The position numbers were made by a program, and so were the translations under genes. A stretch of DNA of 64,000 bases from Hamadaea sp013361475. Lineage in GTDB: Bacteria; Actinomycetota; Actinomycetes; Mycobacteriales; Micromonosporaceae. Under the pieces are notes generated by a model. The model had not been told where the DNA came from and searched no databases. It worked only from the letters and a program-made list of their open reading frames with translations. How positions within the stretch are numbered: the stretch's first letter is position 1; each line of letters opens with the position of its first letter. Where the stretch lies: assembly GCF_040654195.1 (NCBI RefSeq), contig NZ_JBFAHM010000011.1, positions 1-64,000 on the forward strand, read 5' to 3'. Positions 1-8,151 of this stretch are shown here, in pieces.

Positions 1-1781
1 CAGTTGGGGGCGGGTTGTTTGCCGGCGACGATGACGTTGACGTAGTGGCGGCTGCGCAGGCAGTGGTCCATGGTGGACAGCAGGGTGTTGGTGTCCGGGG
101 GTAGGTAGACGCGGACGACTTCGGCTTTCTTGTTGACGACGTGGTCGATGAAGCCGGGGTCTTGGTGGGAGAACCCGTTGTGGTCCTGGCGCCAGACGTG
201 GCTGGACAGCAGGTAGGTCAGCGAGGCCAGGGGCTGCCGCCAGGAGATCTCGCGGGTGGTCTTGAGCCATTTGGCGTGCTGGTTGACCATCGAGTCGACG
301 ATGTGGATGAACGCCTCGTAGCTGGTGAGCAGGCCGTGGCGGCCGGTGAGCAGGTAGCCCTCGAGGAATCCCTGGCACAGATGCTCCGACAGGACCTCGA
401 TCACCCGCCCGTCCGGCGCCAGATGATCGTCACCAGGCAGGATCTGTGCTTCGAAGACGCGATCGGTGACGCCGAAGACGTCCCCCAGCCGGTTGGAGGC
501 GACTTCGTCCGGGCCGAACAGGCGGAACCGGTCCGGGTTGGCCCGGATCACCTCGGCCAGCCACGCGCCGGTGAACCGGGTGGCCTCGGCGGTGGTGCCG
601 CCCGGTGCGGGCACGTCGGCGGCGTACTCGCCGATGTCGGGCAGGACCAGGTCACGCAGCAGCGCACCACCGTTGGTGTGCGGGTTGGCCGACATCCGCC
701 GGGCACCCCGCGGCGCGTTGGCCGCCAGCCGCTGCGTCGGAGCGCCGGTCGCGTCGAACAACTCCTGCGGACGATACGACCGCAGCCACCGCTCCAACTG
801 CGCCCGATGCTCGGCGTTCTCGCGTACGCCCGGCAGCGGCACCTGATGCGCCCGGAACGTGCCCTCGACCGGCACCCCGTCCACCTCCACCGGACCGGTC
901 CAGCCCTTCGGCGTACGCAACACGATCATGGGCCAGCGGGGTCGCTCGCGATCACCACCGGATCGGGCCTCCTGCTGAATCCGCCTGATCTCGTCCAGCG
1001 CCCAGTCGAGGGCGCAGGCCATCTGGTTGTGCACGGATTCCGGGTCGTCGCCGGCGACGACGACGGGCTGGTAGCCGTAGCCGTGCAGGATCTCCAGGAG
1101 GTCCTTCTCGGGGATGCGGGCGAACAGCGTCGGGTTGGCGATCTTGTAGCCGTTCAGCTGCAGGATCGGCAGCACTGCGCCGTCGGTGACGGGGTTGAGG
1201 AAGACGTTGCCGAGCCAGCTGGCGGCCAGCGGGCCGGTCTCCGCCTCGCCGTCGCCGATGACGCAGGCGACCACCAGGTCGGGATTGTCGAACGCGGCCC
1301 CGTATGCGTGCATCAGCGAATAGCCCAGCTCACCGCCCTCGTGGATGGAGCCGGGTACTTCGGGGGCCACGTGGCTCGGGATGCCACCGGGGAAGGAGAA
1401 TTGCCGGAACAGCCGGGTCAGGCCGTCCTCGTCGCGGCCGACGCTGGCGTAGACCTCGCTGTAGGTGCCTTCGAGCCAGGTGTTGGCGACGATCGCGGGG
1501 CCGCCGTGGCCGGGTCCGGTCACGAACAGCGCGTTCAGATCCCGCGCGATGATCGCCCGGTTCATGTGCGCCCAGATCAGGTTCAGCCCCGGACTCGTGC
1601 CCCAGTGCCCCAGCAGCCGAGGTTTGATCTGCTCGGCCGCCAGCGGCTCCCGGAGCAGCGGATTGTCCATCAGGTAGATCTGCCCGACGGTCAAATAGTT
1701 CGCCGCCCGCCACCAGGCGTTCACGGTGGCCAGCTCCTCCGCGGTGAGGTAGGTGGCGACCTCTTCGGAAGTCATCGTCAT
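1..1781 (-). CDS. xfp: Phosphoketolase, 3' end cut by the window edge
   Basis: Thiamine-diphosphate enzyme splitting xylulose-5-P (and usually fructose-6-P) with phosphate into acetyl-phosphate plus glyceraldehyde-3-P or erythrose-4-P, in the cytoplasm. The frame reads 593 codons from ATG 1781 to the window start without a stop; the family is near 790 residues, so about 200 C-terminal residues lie outside. Visible signatures are GPGHGGPA (residues 89-96) and the TPP-binding GDGEAETGP (176-184). A second in-frame ATG lies at 1775. No clear Shine-Dalgarno is seen. DosR-box-like sequences lie 24-37 and 59-72 bases upstream, placing it with the neighbouring stress genes. Acetyl-phosphate from this enzyme yields ATP through acetate kinase without oxygen, which fits a hypoxia role; that role is inference. 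Confidence 0.95.
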   Translation of the reverse strand, partial: MTMTSEEVATYLTAEELATVNAWWRAANYLTVGQIYLMDNPLLREPLAAEQIKPRLLGHWGTSPGLNLIWAHMNRAIIARDLNALFVTGPGHGGPAIVANTWLEGTYSEVYASVGRDEDGLTRLFRQFSFPGGIPSHVAPEVPGSIHEGGELGYSLMHAYGAAFDNPDLVVACVIGDGEAETGPLAASWLGNVFLNPVTDGAVLPILQLNGYKIANPTLFARIPEKDLLEILHGYGYQPVVVAGDDPESVHNQMACALDWALDEIRRIQQEARSGGDRERPRWPMIVLRTPKGWTGPVEVDGVPVEGTFRAHQVPLPGVRENAEHRAQLERWLRSYRPQELFDATGAPTQRLAANAPRGARRMSANPHTNGGALLRDLVLPDIGEYAADVPAPGGTTAEATRFTGAWLAEVIRANPDRFRLFGPDEVASNRLGDVFGVTDRVFEAQILPGDDHLAPDGRVIEVLSEHLCQGFLEGYLLTGRHGLLTSYEAFIHIVDSMVNQHAKWLKTTREISWRQPLASLTYLLSSHVWRQDHNGFSHQDPGFIDHVVNKKAEVVRVYLPPDTNTLLSTMDHCLRSRHYVNVIVAGKQPAPN

Positions 1782-1804
1782 GCCCCGATCTTTGCCGGGC
1801 GCGG

Positions 1805-1853
1805 GGGACGAAGGTCAGTGCCGAAGTGTGCCCGACGGCGGGACCAAAGACCC
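1805..1853 (-). promoter_or_regulatory. Two DosR-box-like sites before the phosphoketolase gene
   Basis: Bases 1840-1853 read GGGACCAAAGACCC, 12 of 14 matches to the DosR core GGGACTWWAGTCCC. Bases 1805-1818 are a weaker relative beginning GGGACGAAGGTC. They lie between the stress-protein terminator and the phosphoketolase start, their centres 35 bases apart. Paired boxes are usual at strong mycobacterial DosR promoters. Binding is inferred from sequence only. Confidence 0.55.
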
Positions 1854-1878
1854 GGATGCGGTGTGGCGAATACGCGGA

Positions 1879-1909
1879 AGGGCCGCCGGGCTCGATGCCC
1901 GGCGGCCCT
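1879..1909 (-). terminator. Terminator after the universal stress protein gene
   Basis: A perfect 12-bp GC stem (1879-1890 with 1898-1909) closes a 7-base loop, 15 bases past the stop of the stress-protein gene. There is no long U-tract, as usual in high-GC actinobacteria. It separates the nitroreductase/stress-protein operon from phosphoketolase. Confidence 0.75.
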
Positions 1910-1923
1910 CGAAGGACAGCGTG

Positions 1924-2838
1924 CTAGTCCGCTTTGTGGATGACGGCGACCGGCCCGTGCGCGTGATGCACCAGCGCCCGGCTGACCGAGCCGAGCAGCA
2001 GCCCGGTGAATCCGCCGCCGCCGCGGCTGCCGACGACGGTCAGCCCGGCTCCGAGGGTCTGGTCGATCATCGCCTTCTCGACGTGCTGCGCGGCCACCGT
2101 ACGCGTCTCGATGTCGACGCCCGGCTGGTGCCGCCACGGGCTGACCGCGTCGAACAGGATCTCCTCGGCGACGGCCTCGTCCTGCCGGACCTCGAAGTAC
2201 GGCTCGTCGCGGCCGACGGGGAAGGCGTACACGGCGATGATCGAGGTGTCGCGCCGCCGGGCCTCCTCGACCGCCCACTTCAACGCGATCTGCGCACCCG
2301 GCGAACTGTCCACGCCGACGACGATCGGACCGTCCGGCGGCAGTGCAAGCGGCGGCTGCTCCGGACCGCGCGCGACGCTGACAGCCGGCGGGCGCACCAC
2401 GACGACCGGACCGTGCGCATGCGTGGCGACCTGCGCGGACACCGAGCCGACCAAGAGTTCGGCGAAGCCGCCGAGTCCTCGGCAGCCGACCACGGTCACC
2501 TGAGCGTGGCGGGACTCCTCCAGCAGGACGCCGGCCGCGCCGCCGGTGACCACACGGGCACTGATGTCGGCCAGTCCCGGGTGATCCTCCTTCAGCTGCT
2601 TGACGGCCGAGGCCAGCATCGTTTCGGCGTCGGCTCGCATGGCCTGATCGTCCACCGTGTACCGGTCGGCCACGGCGACCGGGAGGTAGCCGTAGATCGG
2701 GATCTCGTAGCCGTAGACGAGCGACAGCGGGGCGTCGCGCAGTTCGGCCAGGTGGGCGGCGTACCGGGCGGCGGAAAGACTGGACGAGGAGCCGTCGACA
2801 CCGACGACGACCGGCGCGACGGGGGTGCTGCTGGACAT
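1924..2838 (-). CDS. Universal stress protein, tandem UspA domains
   Basis: 304-residue cytoplasmic protein with two UspA domains (about 8-147 and 158-302). Each has the opening VVVGVDGS/VVGVDSS strand and an ATP-binding G-x2-G-x9-G(S) signature near its end (GCRGLGGFAELLVGS and GSRGGGGFTGLLLGS). Tandem UspA proteins of this length are typical members of mycobacterial and streptomycete DosR regulons. The start is supported by GAAGGAGG a few bases upstream. It lies 11 bases downstream of the nitroreductase gene on the same strand, so the two are probably co-transcribed from the DosR-box promoter near 3922. The exact molecular role of such proteins is not established. Confidence 0.93.
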   Translation of the reverse strand: MSSSTPVAPVVVGVDGSSSSLSAARYAAHLAELRDAPLSLVYGYEIPIYGYLPVAVADRYTVDDQAMRADAETMLASAVKQLKEDHPGLADISARVVTGGAAGVLLEESRHAQVTVVGCRGLGGFAELLVGSVSAQVATHAHGPVVVVRPPAVSVARGPEQPPLALPPDGPIVVGVDSSPGAQIALKWAVEEARRRDTSIIAVYAFPVGRDEPYFEVRQDEAVAEEILFDAVSPWRHQPGVDIETRTVAAQHVEKAMIDQTLGAGLTVVGSRGGGGFTGLLLGSVSRALVHHAHGPVAVIHKAD

Positions 2839-2849
2839 GAGAGCCTCCT

Positions 2850-3839
2850 TCAGCTCGACAGGTTGACGACCTCGCCGAGCCGGCGGCGTGGGCTGGCCGG
2901 TGGCGTGCCGTCCGGGGGGTAGCCGATGCGCACGGCCAGTTGTGGTGCGCCGATTCCGGCCAGCACGTGCCGCAGCCGTTCGCGGGTCAGGGTGTGCTCG
3001 GTGACATCGCTGATCGGAGAGCCCGCCAGACCGGCCGCGGTCGCGGCGAGCAGCAGCGCCGACAGCGCCTGCCCGGCCCGCAGCCAGGCCGACGGCGTGT
3101 CCTCGTCGGTGAACAGCACCGCGTACAGGGTGCCGCCGTCGTTCTCGTCACCCGGGTCGAGCGCGGCGCCACCGGGCTGGGCGAATTCGCGGATCGGGAC
3201 GCGCCGGGGCGACGGCGACACCGCGGTCTCGGCCGGTACTCCCGAGCCGTTGGCGGGCGACTGGGGAGCCGTCAGCGTCCAAGCGGCCAGCTCGTGCCGG
3301 TACGCCGGGTCGGCGAACTGCAGCTCGGCCGCCCGAGCGGCGAGGATGGCGAGGTCGTCGATCTCGCCGCCGCGGAGCACCGCCAGATGGGCGCCTTCGC
3401 GCTCGGTCAAGGCGATCAGCCGCTGAATGACGGCGACCGGCACCGGCTGTCCGGTGAAGGCCCGCCGGTCGGTGCGCCGTTGCGAGATCGCCGCGTACGC
3501 CGCCCAGTCCTCGGTGCGGGGATCGGCGTCCGTGCCGAGGCTGACCTCGGCGAGCAGATCGGGTTCAGCCGGGTCGGGCAGCGGGCGGACCTGGGCGTGG
3601 TGGCCGGCGACGGCCAACGCAACCCGCGCGTGATGCAGCGCGGCGCCGCAACTGACCGTCAGGAGGCGGCCGTCGGGGTCGGCGACCAGCAGCTGCCGTG
3701 AACGGTCCGCCCACAGCTGCATCGCGTGGTCCTCGACGACCCACCGCCACGGCTGGGTGTTGAAGATCGATGGGGCGTTGAGCGCGACCTGGGCCGCCAC
3801 CCGGAGGGTACGGCCGGTCGCCGGTCCGATGGTCGTCAT
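2850..3839 (-). CDS. Acg-like nitroreductase family protein
   Basis: About 329 residues. Matches the Acg/Rv2032-type nitroreductase-like family: an early APSIFNTQPWRW segment, LSALLLAATAAGLAGSPIS in the second half, and C-terminal VRIGYPP. In mycobacteria these proteins belong to the DosR regulon; they resemble flavin reductases but may sequester rather than turn over FMN. ATG 3839 is chosen; an in-frame GTG at 3848 is an alternative and neither has a convincing ribosome site. The gene is divergent from the DevR-like regulator, with a perfect DosR-type palindrome at 3922-3935 in the gap, and leads the stress-protein operon. Confidence 0.88.
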   Translation of the reverse strand: MTTIGPATGRTLRVAAQVALNAPSIFNTQPWRWVVEDHAMQLWADRSRQLLVADPDGRLLTVSCGAALHHARVALAVAGHHAQVRPLPDPAEPDLLAEVSLGTDADPRTEDWAAYAAISQRRTDRRAFTGQPVPVAVIQRLIALTEREGAHLAVLRGGEIDDLAILAARAAELQFADPAYRHELAAWTLTAPQSPANGSGVPAETAVSPSPRRVPIREFAQPGGAALDPGDENDGGTLYAVLFTDEDTPSAWLRAGQALSALLLAATAAGLAGSPISDVTEHTLTRERLRHVLAGIGAPQLAVRIGYPPDGTPPASPRRRLGEVVNLSS

Positions 3840-3921
3840 GGTTCTCACAATCCACTGTCGCGGAGCGCGGGGTCAGGGTCGCCGGGCGTGATCCGGCAGG
3901 ACCGATGGCCCGTGGCGGCGC

Positions 3922-3935
3922 GGGACTAAAGTCCC
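3922..3935. promoter_or_regulatory. Perfect DosR box between nitroreductase and devR
   Basis: GGGACTAAAGTCCC is a perfect palindrome matching the mycobacterial DosR core (GGGACTWWAGTCCC) at 14 of 14 positions. It lies 36 bases before the regulator ATG and 82 bases before the nitroreductase ATG, so it could serve both directions and allow autoregulation. Confidence 0.8.
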
Positions 3936-3971
3936 TGTGCGCCGCGTCGGCAACCCTGGCAGACTGAGTGG

Positions 3972-4610
3972 ATGATCCGCGTGTTCCTGCTCGACGACCA
4001 CGAAGTCGTCCGGCGCGGCCTGCGTGAGCTGCTCGAGGCGCAGGGCGACATCGAGGTGATCGGTGAGGCCGGTCTGGCGACCGAGGCCGCGCACCGTGCA
4101 CCCGCGCTGCGGCCCGACGTGGCGATCCTGGACGCGCGTCTGCCCGACGGCAGCGGTATCGACGCCGCCCGGGAGATCCGCTCGGTCGACCCGAGCATCC
4201 AGGTGCTCATCCTGACCTCCTACGAGGACGACGAGGCGCTGTTCGCGGCCATCATGGCCGGAGCGGCCGGTTACGTGCTCAAGCAGATCAAGGGGACCGA
4301 CCTCGTCGACGCCGTGCGGCGGGTCGCGGACGGGCAGTCCCTGCTGGACCCGGCGGTCACCGCGCGGGTCCTGGAGCGCATCCGCAACCCGCAACGGGAG
4401 CCCGCTCAGCTGCGCGGGCTGACCGAGCAGGAACGCAAGATCCTCGACTACATCGCCGACGGGCTGACCAACCGGCAGATCGCGGCGCAGATGTTCCTGG
4501 CCGAGAAGACCGTCAAGAACTACGTGTCGAGCCTGCTCGCCAAGCTGGGACTGGAACGGCGCACGCAGGCGGCGGTGCTGGCCACGAAGCTGCGCGAGGG
4601 CGGCCACTGA
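3972..4610 (+). CDS. devR: DevR/DosR-like NarL-family response regulator
   Basis: 212-residue response regulator: receiver domain (about 1-120) and LuxR-type HTH (about 148-208). Asp54 (phosphorylation), Thr82 and Lys104 sit at the same numbers as in Mycobacterium tuberculosis DosR. In the recognition helix Lys179, Lys182 and Asn183 (AEKTVKN), which contact the DosR box, are also in register. This supports a true DosR orthologue recognising the same GGGACT half-site. No DosS/DosT-type haem kinase is visible in this window, so the partner must be elsewhere. Transcription probably starts at the box at 3922. Confidence 0.93.
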   Translation: MIRVFLLDDHEVVRRGLRELLEAQGDIEVIGEAGLATEAAHRAPALRPDVAILDARLPDGSGIDAAREIRSVDPSIQVLILTSYEDDEALFAAIMAGAAGYVLKQIKGTDLVDAVRRVADGQSLLDPAVTARVLERIRNPQREPAQLRGLTEQERKILDYIADGLTNRQIAAQMFLAEKTVKNYVSSLLAKLGLERRTQAAVLATKLREGGH

Positions 4611-4623
4611 CCGTCCCGCCAGC

Positions 4624-7293
4624 TCAGCGCAGGCGGAACAGGTAGGGATCCGGCTCCTCGCCCACCGCGGCCAGGCGAAGCTTCGCGTCCACCACGACCA
4701 GCCCGTCCGGTCCGGCGATGACCGGGTTCAGGTCCAGCTCCGCGACCTGCGGCAGGTCCTGCGCGAGCCGGCCCAGCCGGTGTGCCAGCTGCTCGACCGC
4801 CGCAGTGTCCACCCCCGGCGCGCCGCGGAACCCCGTCAGCAGCCGCGCGCCGCGCAACGATCGCCACATGCGCTCACCGTCGCGATCGGACATCGGCGTC
4901 AGCCGGTACACCCGGTCGCCGAGCAGGTCCGTGAGCACACCGCCCAGGCCGAGCATCACCAGCGAGCCGAACAGCGGGTCGTGCACGACGCCGGCCGCCA
5001 GCTCCACGTGTCCACGCGCCATCGGCTGCACGAGCACGTGCGGGTGCGTCGTGTCCAAGGCCGCGCCGATCAGCTGGTACGCCTGACGCACTGCCCCGGC
5101 GTCGGGCAAGTCGATGCGTACCGCGCCGACTTCGGTCTTGTGCACGAGATCGGGGACGGCCGACTTCACGACGACCGGGTAACCGAGCCGGTCGGCGGCG
5201 GCGACGGCCTCGTCCGCCGTCGCGGCGGTCGCCTGCGGAATCTGCGGAATGCCGTAGCAGCGCAGCAGTTCGGCGGTGACGTCGGCCGGCTGCCAGCCTT
5301 CGTTCGCGGCGGCGATCACGGCCTGGGCGCGTACGGGGTCGATGCCGTCGAGCACCGGCGGCCCGCCGAGTGGTTCCCGGCGCCAGGCGGCGTACCGGGC
5401 GGCGTGCCCGAGTGCGCGGATGGCCCGCTCCGGCAGGTCGTACGCCGGTCGTTCGGGGCAGGCGCCGACGTGGGAGACGTCCCAGCGGCCGACCACGACG
5501 CCGGCGGCGGGCAGATCCGGATGTGCGTCGAAGACCTCACCGGCTGCGGCCAGCATGCCGGGCACGTCGTTGGCCCGGGTCGCGGCGACCACGACGACGA
5601 TCGCGTCGACCTCGCCCGACTCGGCGAACGCGGTCAACGCCGCCCGCAATGCCTGCGGGTTCGCCTCCGCGCCGAGGTCGAGCGGATTCTGTCCCGAACC
5701 GCCCAGCCGGGCCGCCAACTGCGGGCTCGCCGCGGGGACTTCCAGCCCGGCGGCCTCGGCCGAGTCCACGGCCAGCACGTTGACCCCACCGGCGTTGCCG
5801 ATCACGGCGATCCGGTTGCCCGCCGGAAGCGGCTGATCCACCAGCATCCGCGCGGCGTCGATCAGTTCACCGAGATCGTTGCACCGGACCACCCCGGCCT
5901 GCGCGAAGAGACTGTCCACCGCCACATCCGGCGCGGCCGCCGCCGCGGTGTGCGACGCACCCGCGCGTTGCCCGGCGACGGTCCGGCCACTCTTGACCGC
6001 CAGCACCGGCTTGCGCCGCCCCAGTTCCCGAACGAGCCGGGCGAACCGGCGCGGATTGCCGAACGACTCCAGATACAGGGCGACCGCCTTGGTCGCCGGG
6101 TCGTCATACCAGTACGCCAGCAGGTCGTTTCCGCTGATGTCGGCCTTGTTGCCGAGGGACACGAACGACGACACTCCGCAGCCGCAGCGCGCCAGATGGT
6201 CGAGCAGGCTGATCCCGACCGCCCCGGACTGCGACGCGACACCGAGCGCGCCCGGCAGTGGCGGGGCACCGGCGAACGTCGCGTTGAGGCGTACGGACCG
6301 ATCGGTGTTGAGCAGGCCGACGCAGTTGGGGCCGAGCAGTCGCATGCTGTGTTTGCGCGCGATGCGTACCGCCTCGTCCTGCAACGCCTGGCCGGCCGGT
6401 CCGGTCTCGCCGAATCCGGCGCTGAGCACGATCGCGGCGCGTACGCCGGACTCGCCGGCCTCCCGCAGCGCCTCCGGCACCGCCGCGGCCGGCACCGCGA
6501 TGATCGCCAGGTCGACCAGGTCGGGCAGTTTCCGCAGCGATGTGACGCAGGGGAGCCCGGCGACGTTGTCGGTGTGCGGGTTGACCGCGAACAGCGTGCC
6601 GTTGAACCCGTATTCGGCCAGGGCTCGCAGCGTCTCATGGCCGACCCCGCCCGGCGTACGGCTCGCGCCGACGACGGCGACCGATCGCGGTGCGAGCAGT
6701 GGCCGCAACGACAGCCGTTCCGCCGTCCGGTTACGCACGTCCGCGGCGCTGACGGCCGCATCCTGGGCGACCATCGGCAGGCCGACGTCCACGACCTCGG
6801 CCAGTTCGTCGGACCGTGCGTGGGCGGCCAGGTCCCGGGCGACTCGCAGCATCGAATAGTTCGCGGGCAGCACTTCGCCCGACAATTCGCGTACGCCGTT
6901 CGCCTTGGCCATCGCCGCGAGATGCTCCAGTAGCACCGTGCCGATGCCCCGGCCCCGTTCGTCCTCTGCGACGAAGACCGCGAACTCGGCCGCCGACGAG
7001 GCCTGGCCGCATTCGTAGGATGCGACGCCCACGATCCGCCCGGCCTGCGTCGACACGAGTACGCCGTGCTCCGCCGAGGCCGGGCGGGTCAGCCGGGCCA
7101 CTTCGGCCGCGACGACCGCCGGACCGGGCACGGCGAAGAACCGCAGCCGCAGCGCGTCGACGGAGCTGGCCTGGAACATGGCGGCCAAGCCGTCGCGATC
7201 ACCCGCGTACGCCGGGCGGATCCGCACGATGCGTCCGTCGGCCAGCAGTGCGTCCGCACCGGCCGTGCCGAGAGCGTCGGCGTAAGTCGTCAT
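4624..7293 (-). CDS. Pat-type protein lysine acetyltransferase (GNAT + NDP-forming acyl-CoA synthetase-like)
   Basis: 889 residues. The N-terminal GNAT domain (about 1-170) has the acetyl-CoA motif around ERGRGIGTVLLEHL. A large acyl-CoA synthetase (NDP-forming)-like region follows: CoA-binding domain, ligase domains with the active-site-type His448 (GASHTAAAAA) and a C-terminal ATP-grasp domain. The order GNAT-first is the arrangement described for Streptomyces lividans PatA, the reverse of Salmonella Pat. Such enzymes acetylate lysines of acyl-CoA synthetases. ATG 7293 is preceded by AGCTGGGG; an in-frame GTG lies at 7320. A DosR-box-like palindrome at 7351-7364 links it to the regulon. The final histidine may be catalytic or only structural; activity cannot be judged here. 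Confidence 0.88.
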   Translation of the reverse strand: MTTYADALGTAGADALLADGRIVRIRPAYAGDRDGLAAMFQASSVDALRLRFFAVPGPAVVAAEVARLTRPASAEHGVLVSTQAGRIVGVASYECGQASSAAEFAVFVAEDERGRGIGTVLLEHLAAMAKANGVRELSGEVLPANYSMLRVARDLAAHARSDELAEVVDVGLPMVAQDAAVSAADVRNRTAERLSLRPLLAPRSVAVVGASRTPGGVGHETLRALAEYGFNGTLFAVNPHTDNVAGLPCVTSLRKLPDLVDLAIIAVPAAAVPEALREAGESGVRAAIVLSAGFGETGPAGQALQDEAVRIARKHSMRLLGPNCVGLLNTDRSVRLNATFAGAPPLPGALGVASQSGAVGISLLDHLARCGCGVSSFVSLGNKADISGNDLLAYWYDDPATKAVALYLESFGNPRRFARLVRELGRRKPVLAVKSGRTVAGQRAGASHTAAAAAPDVAVDSLFAQAGVVRCNDLGELIDAARMLVDQPLPAGNRIAVIGNAGGVNVLAVDSAEAAGLEVPAASPQLAARLGGSGQNPLDLGAEANPQALRAALTAFAESGEVDAIVVVVAATRANDVPGMLAAAGEVFDAHPDLPAAGVVVGRWDVSHVGACPERPAYDLPERAIRALGHAARYAAWRREPLGGPPVLDGIDPVRAQAVIAAANEGWQPADVTAELLRCYGIPQIPQATAATADEAVAAADRLGYPVVVKSAVPDLVHKTEVGAVRIDLPDAGAVRQAYQLIGAALDTTHPHVLVQPMARGHVELAAGVVHDPLFGSLVMLGLGGVLTDLLGDRVYRLTPMSDRDGERMWRSLRGARLLTGFRGAPGVDTAAVEQLAHRLGRLAQDLPQVAELDLNPVIAGPDGLVVVDAKLRLAAVGEEPDPYLFRLR

Positions 7294-7350
7294 GACCCCA
7301 GCTTCGTGATCACCCCGCACCGGCGGAAGTGCCGCCCAGCACTCCGGACC

Positions 7351-7364
7351 GGGACTTTCGTCCC
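7351..7364. promoter_or_regulatory. DosR-box-like palindrome before the Pat-like gene
   Basis: GGGACTTTCGTCCC matches the DosR core at 13 of 14 positions. Its near edge lies 57 bases upstream of ATG 7293, a distance normal for an activator site. Confidence 0.65.
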
Positions 7365-7518
7365 ACCCGTCGGGTGGCGACGCGCACGGTCCCGGCGCCG
7401 ATTTTCGCGGATTCGTTGGGTTCAGCCCGCCCCGCGCGAAGCCTACAGTCGCAATCAGATCGATCTAGGTAAGTATCGCCCTCCTTGATCGCGTGAACGT
7501 CCCCTGGAGAGGATCATC

Positions 7519-7965
7519 ATGAACTGGAAGCGCACTTCCGCAGTGGCGGTCGCGGTGAGCGTGGCGCTCGCCGGCCTCACTGTCGCCACGCCGGCCCAGG
7601 CGGGCAACTCCTACACCACACAGTTCTGCAAGGACAACATGTACCGCCTGACCAACAGCGGCAGCGCCACCGACATGCCGATGTGGTGCCGCATCCAGGC
7701 CGGACCGGCGGCGACCTTCGGCTACACCGGACCCGCCGACGGATATCCCGGCGTCAACACCTGGAAGGGTGTCCAGCGGTACCTGACGGCCGAGAAGGTC
7801 TACAGCGGCCCGATCGACGGCTACCCGGGCAAGTACACCTACATGGGCATCCAGACCATCGCCAAGCGGAGCGGCGGCTACACCGGCCCGATCGACGGCG
7901 CCCCCGGCTACTACAGCTGGCTCGGGTTCGACCGGGCCATCCGGATGATGTGGTTCGGCCTCTGA
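7519..7965 (+). CDS. Secreted protein with three peptidoglycan-binding-like repeats
   Basis: 148 residues. A Sec signal peptide (MNWKRTSA, hydrophobic core, cleavage near PAQA-G) is followed by about 120 residues. Three repeats of about 35-40 residues share the pattern Y-x-G-P-x-D-G-x-P-G-x-x-T/S-x-x-G, for example YTGPADGYPG, YSGPIDGYPG and YTGPIDGAPG. The D-G-x-x-G-x-x-T-x-x-G spacing resembles PG_binding_1 repeats, suggesting cell-wall association, but the match is distant. The start has GGAGAGG eight bases upstream. It precedes the large secreted transglycosylase/esterase and may act with it; that is inference. Confidence 0.75.
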   Translation: MNWKRTSAVAVAVSVALAGLTVATPAQAGNSYTTQFCKDNMYRLTNSGSATDMPMWCRIQAGPAATFGYTGPADGYPGVNTWKGVQRYLTAEKVYSGPIDGYPGKYTYMGIQTIAKRSGGYTGPIDGAPGYYSWLGFDRAIRMMWFGL

Positions 7966-8151
7966 CGACCAGCTCGGCGTGCGGGTCCGGCGATCGGCCG
8001 GGCTCGCACCCCCTGCTCCACGGTTGCCCCACTCGACGGCAGCCATCGGGCCGAACTCCGCCGATCCAAGGCCGGCCGCAGCCCGGACCGGCCGCAGCGC
8101 GACGGCGTGAACGCGAGCCCCCGTAAGCCCTCCCCACCCCCGGAGACGCAC

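Noticed and set aside
141..1943. A 600-codon open frame on the plus strand
   Set aside because: It is antisense to phosphoketolase, whose conserved motifs are unmistakable. Its low-complexity GRP/HRR-rich protein is typical of high-GC shadow frames.
4780..6933. A 717-codon plus-strand open frame
   Set aside because: Lies wholly opposite the Pat-like gene with no recognisable domain and Arg/Gly/Asp-rich composition.
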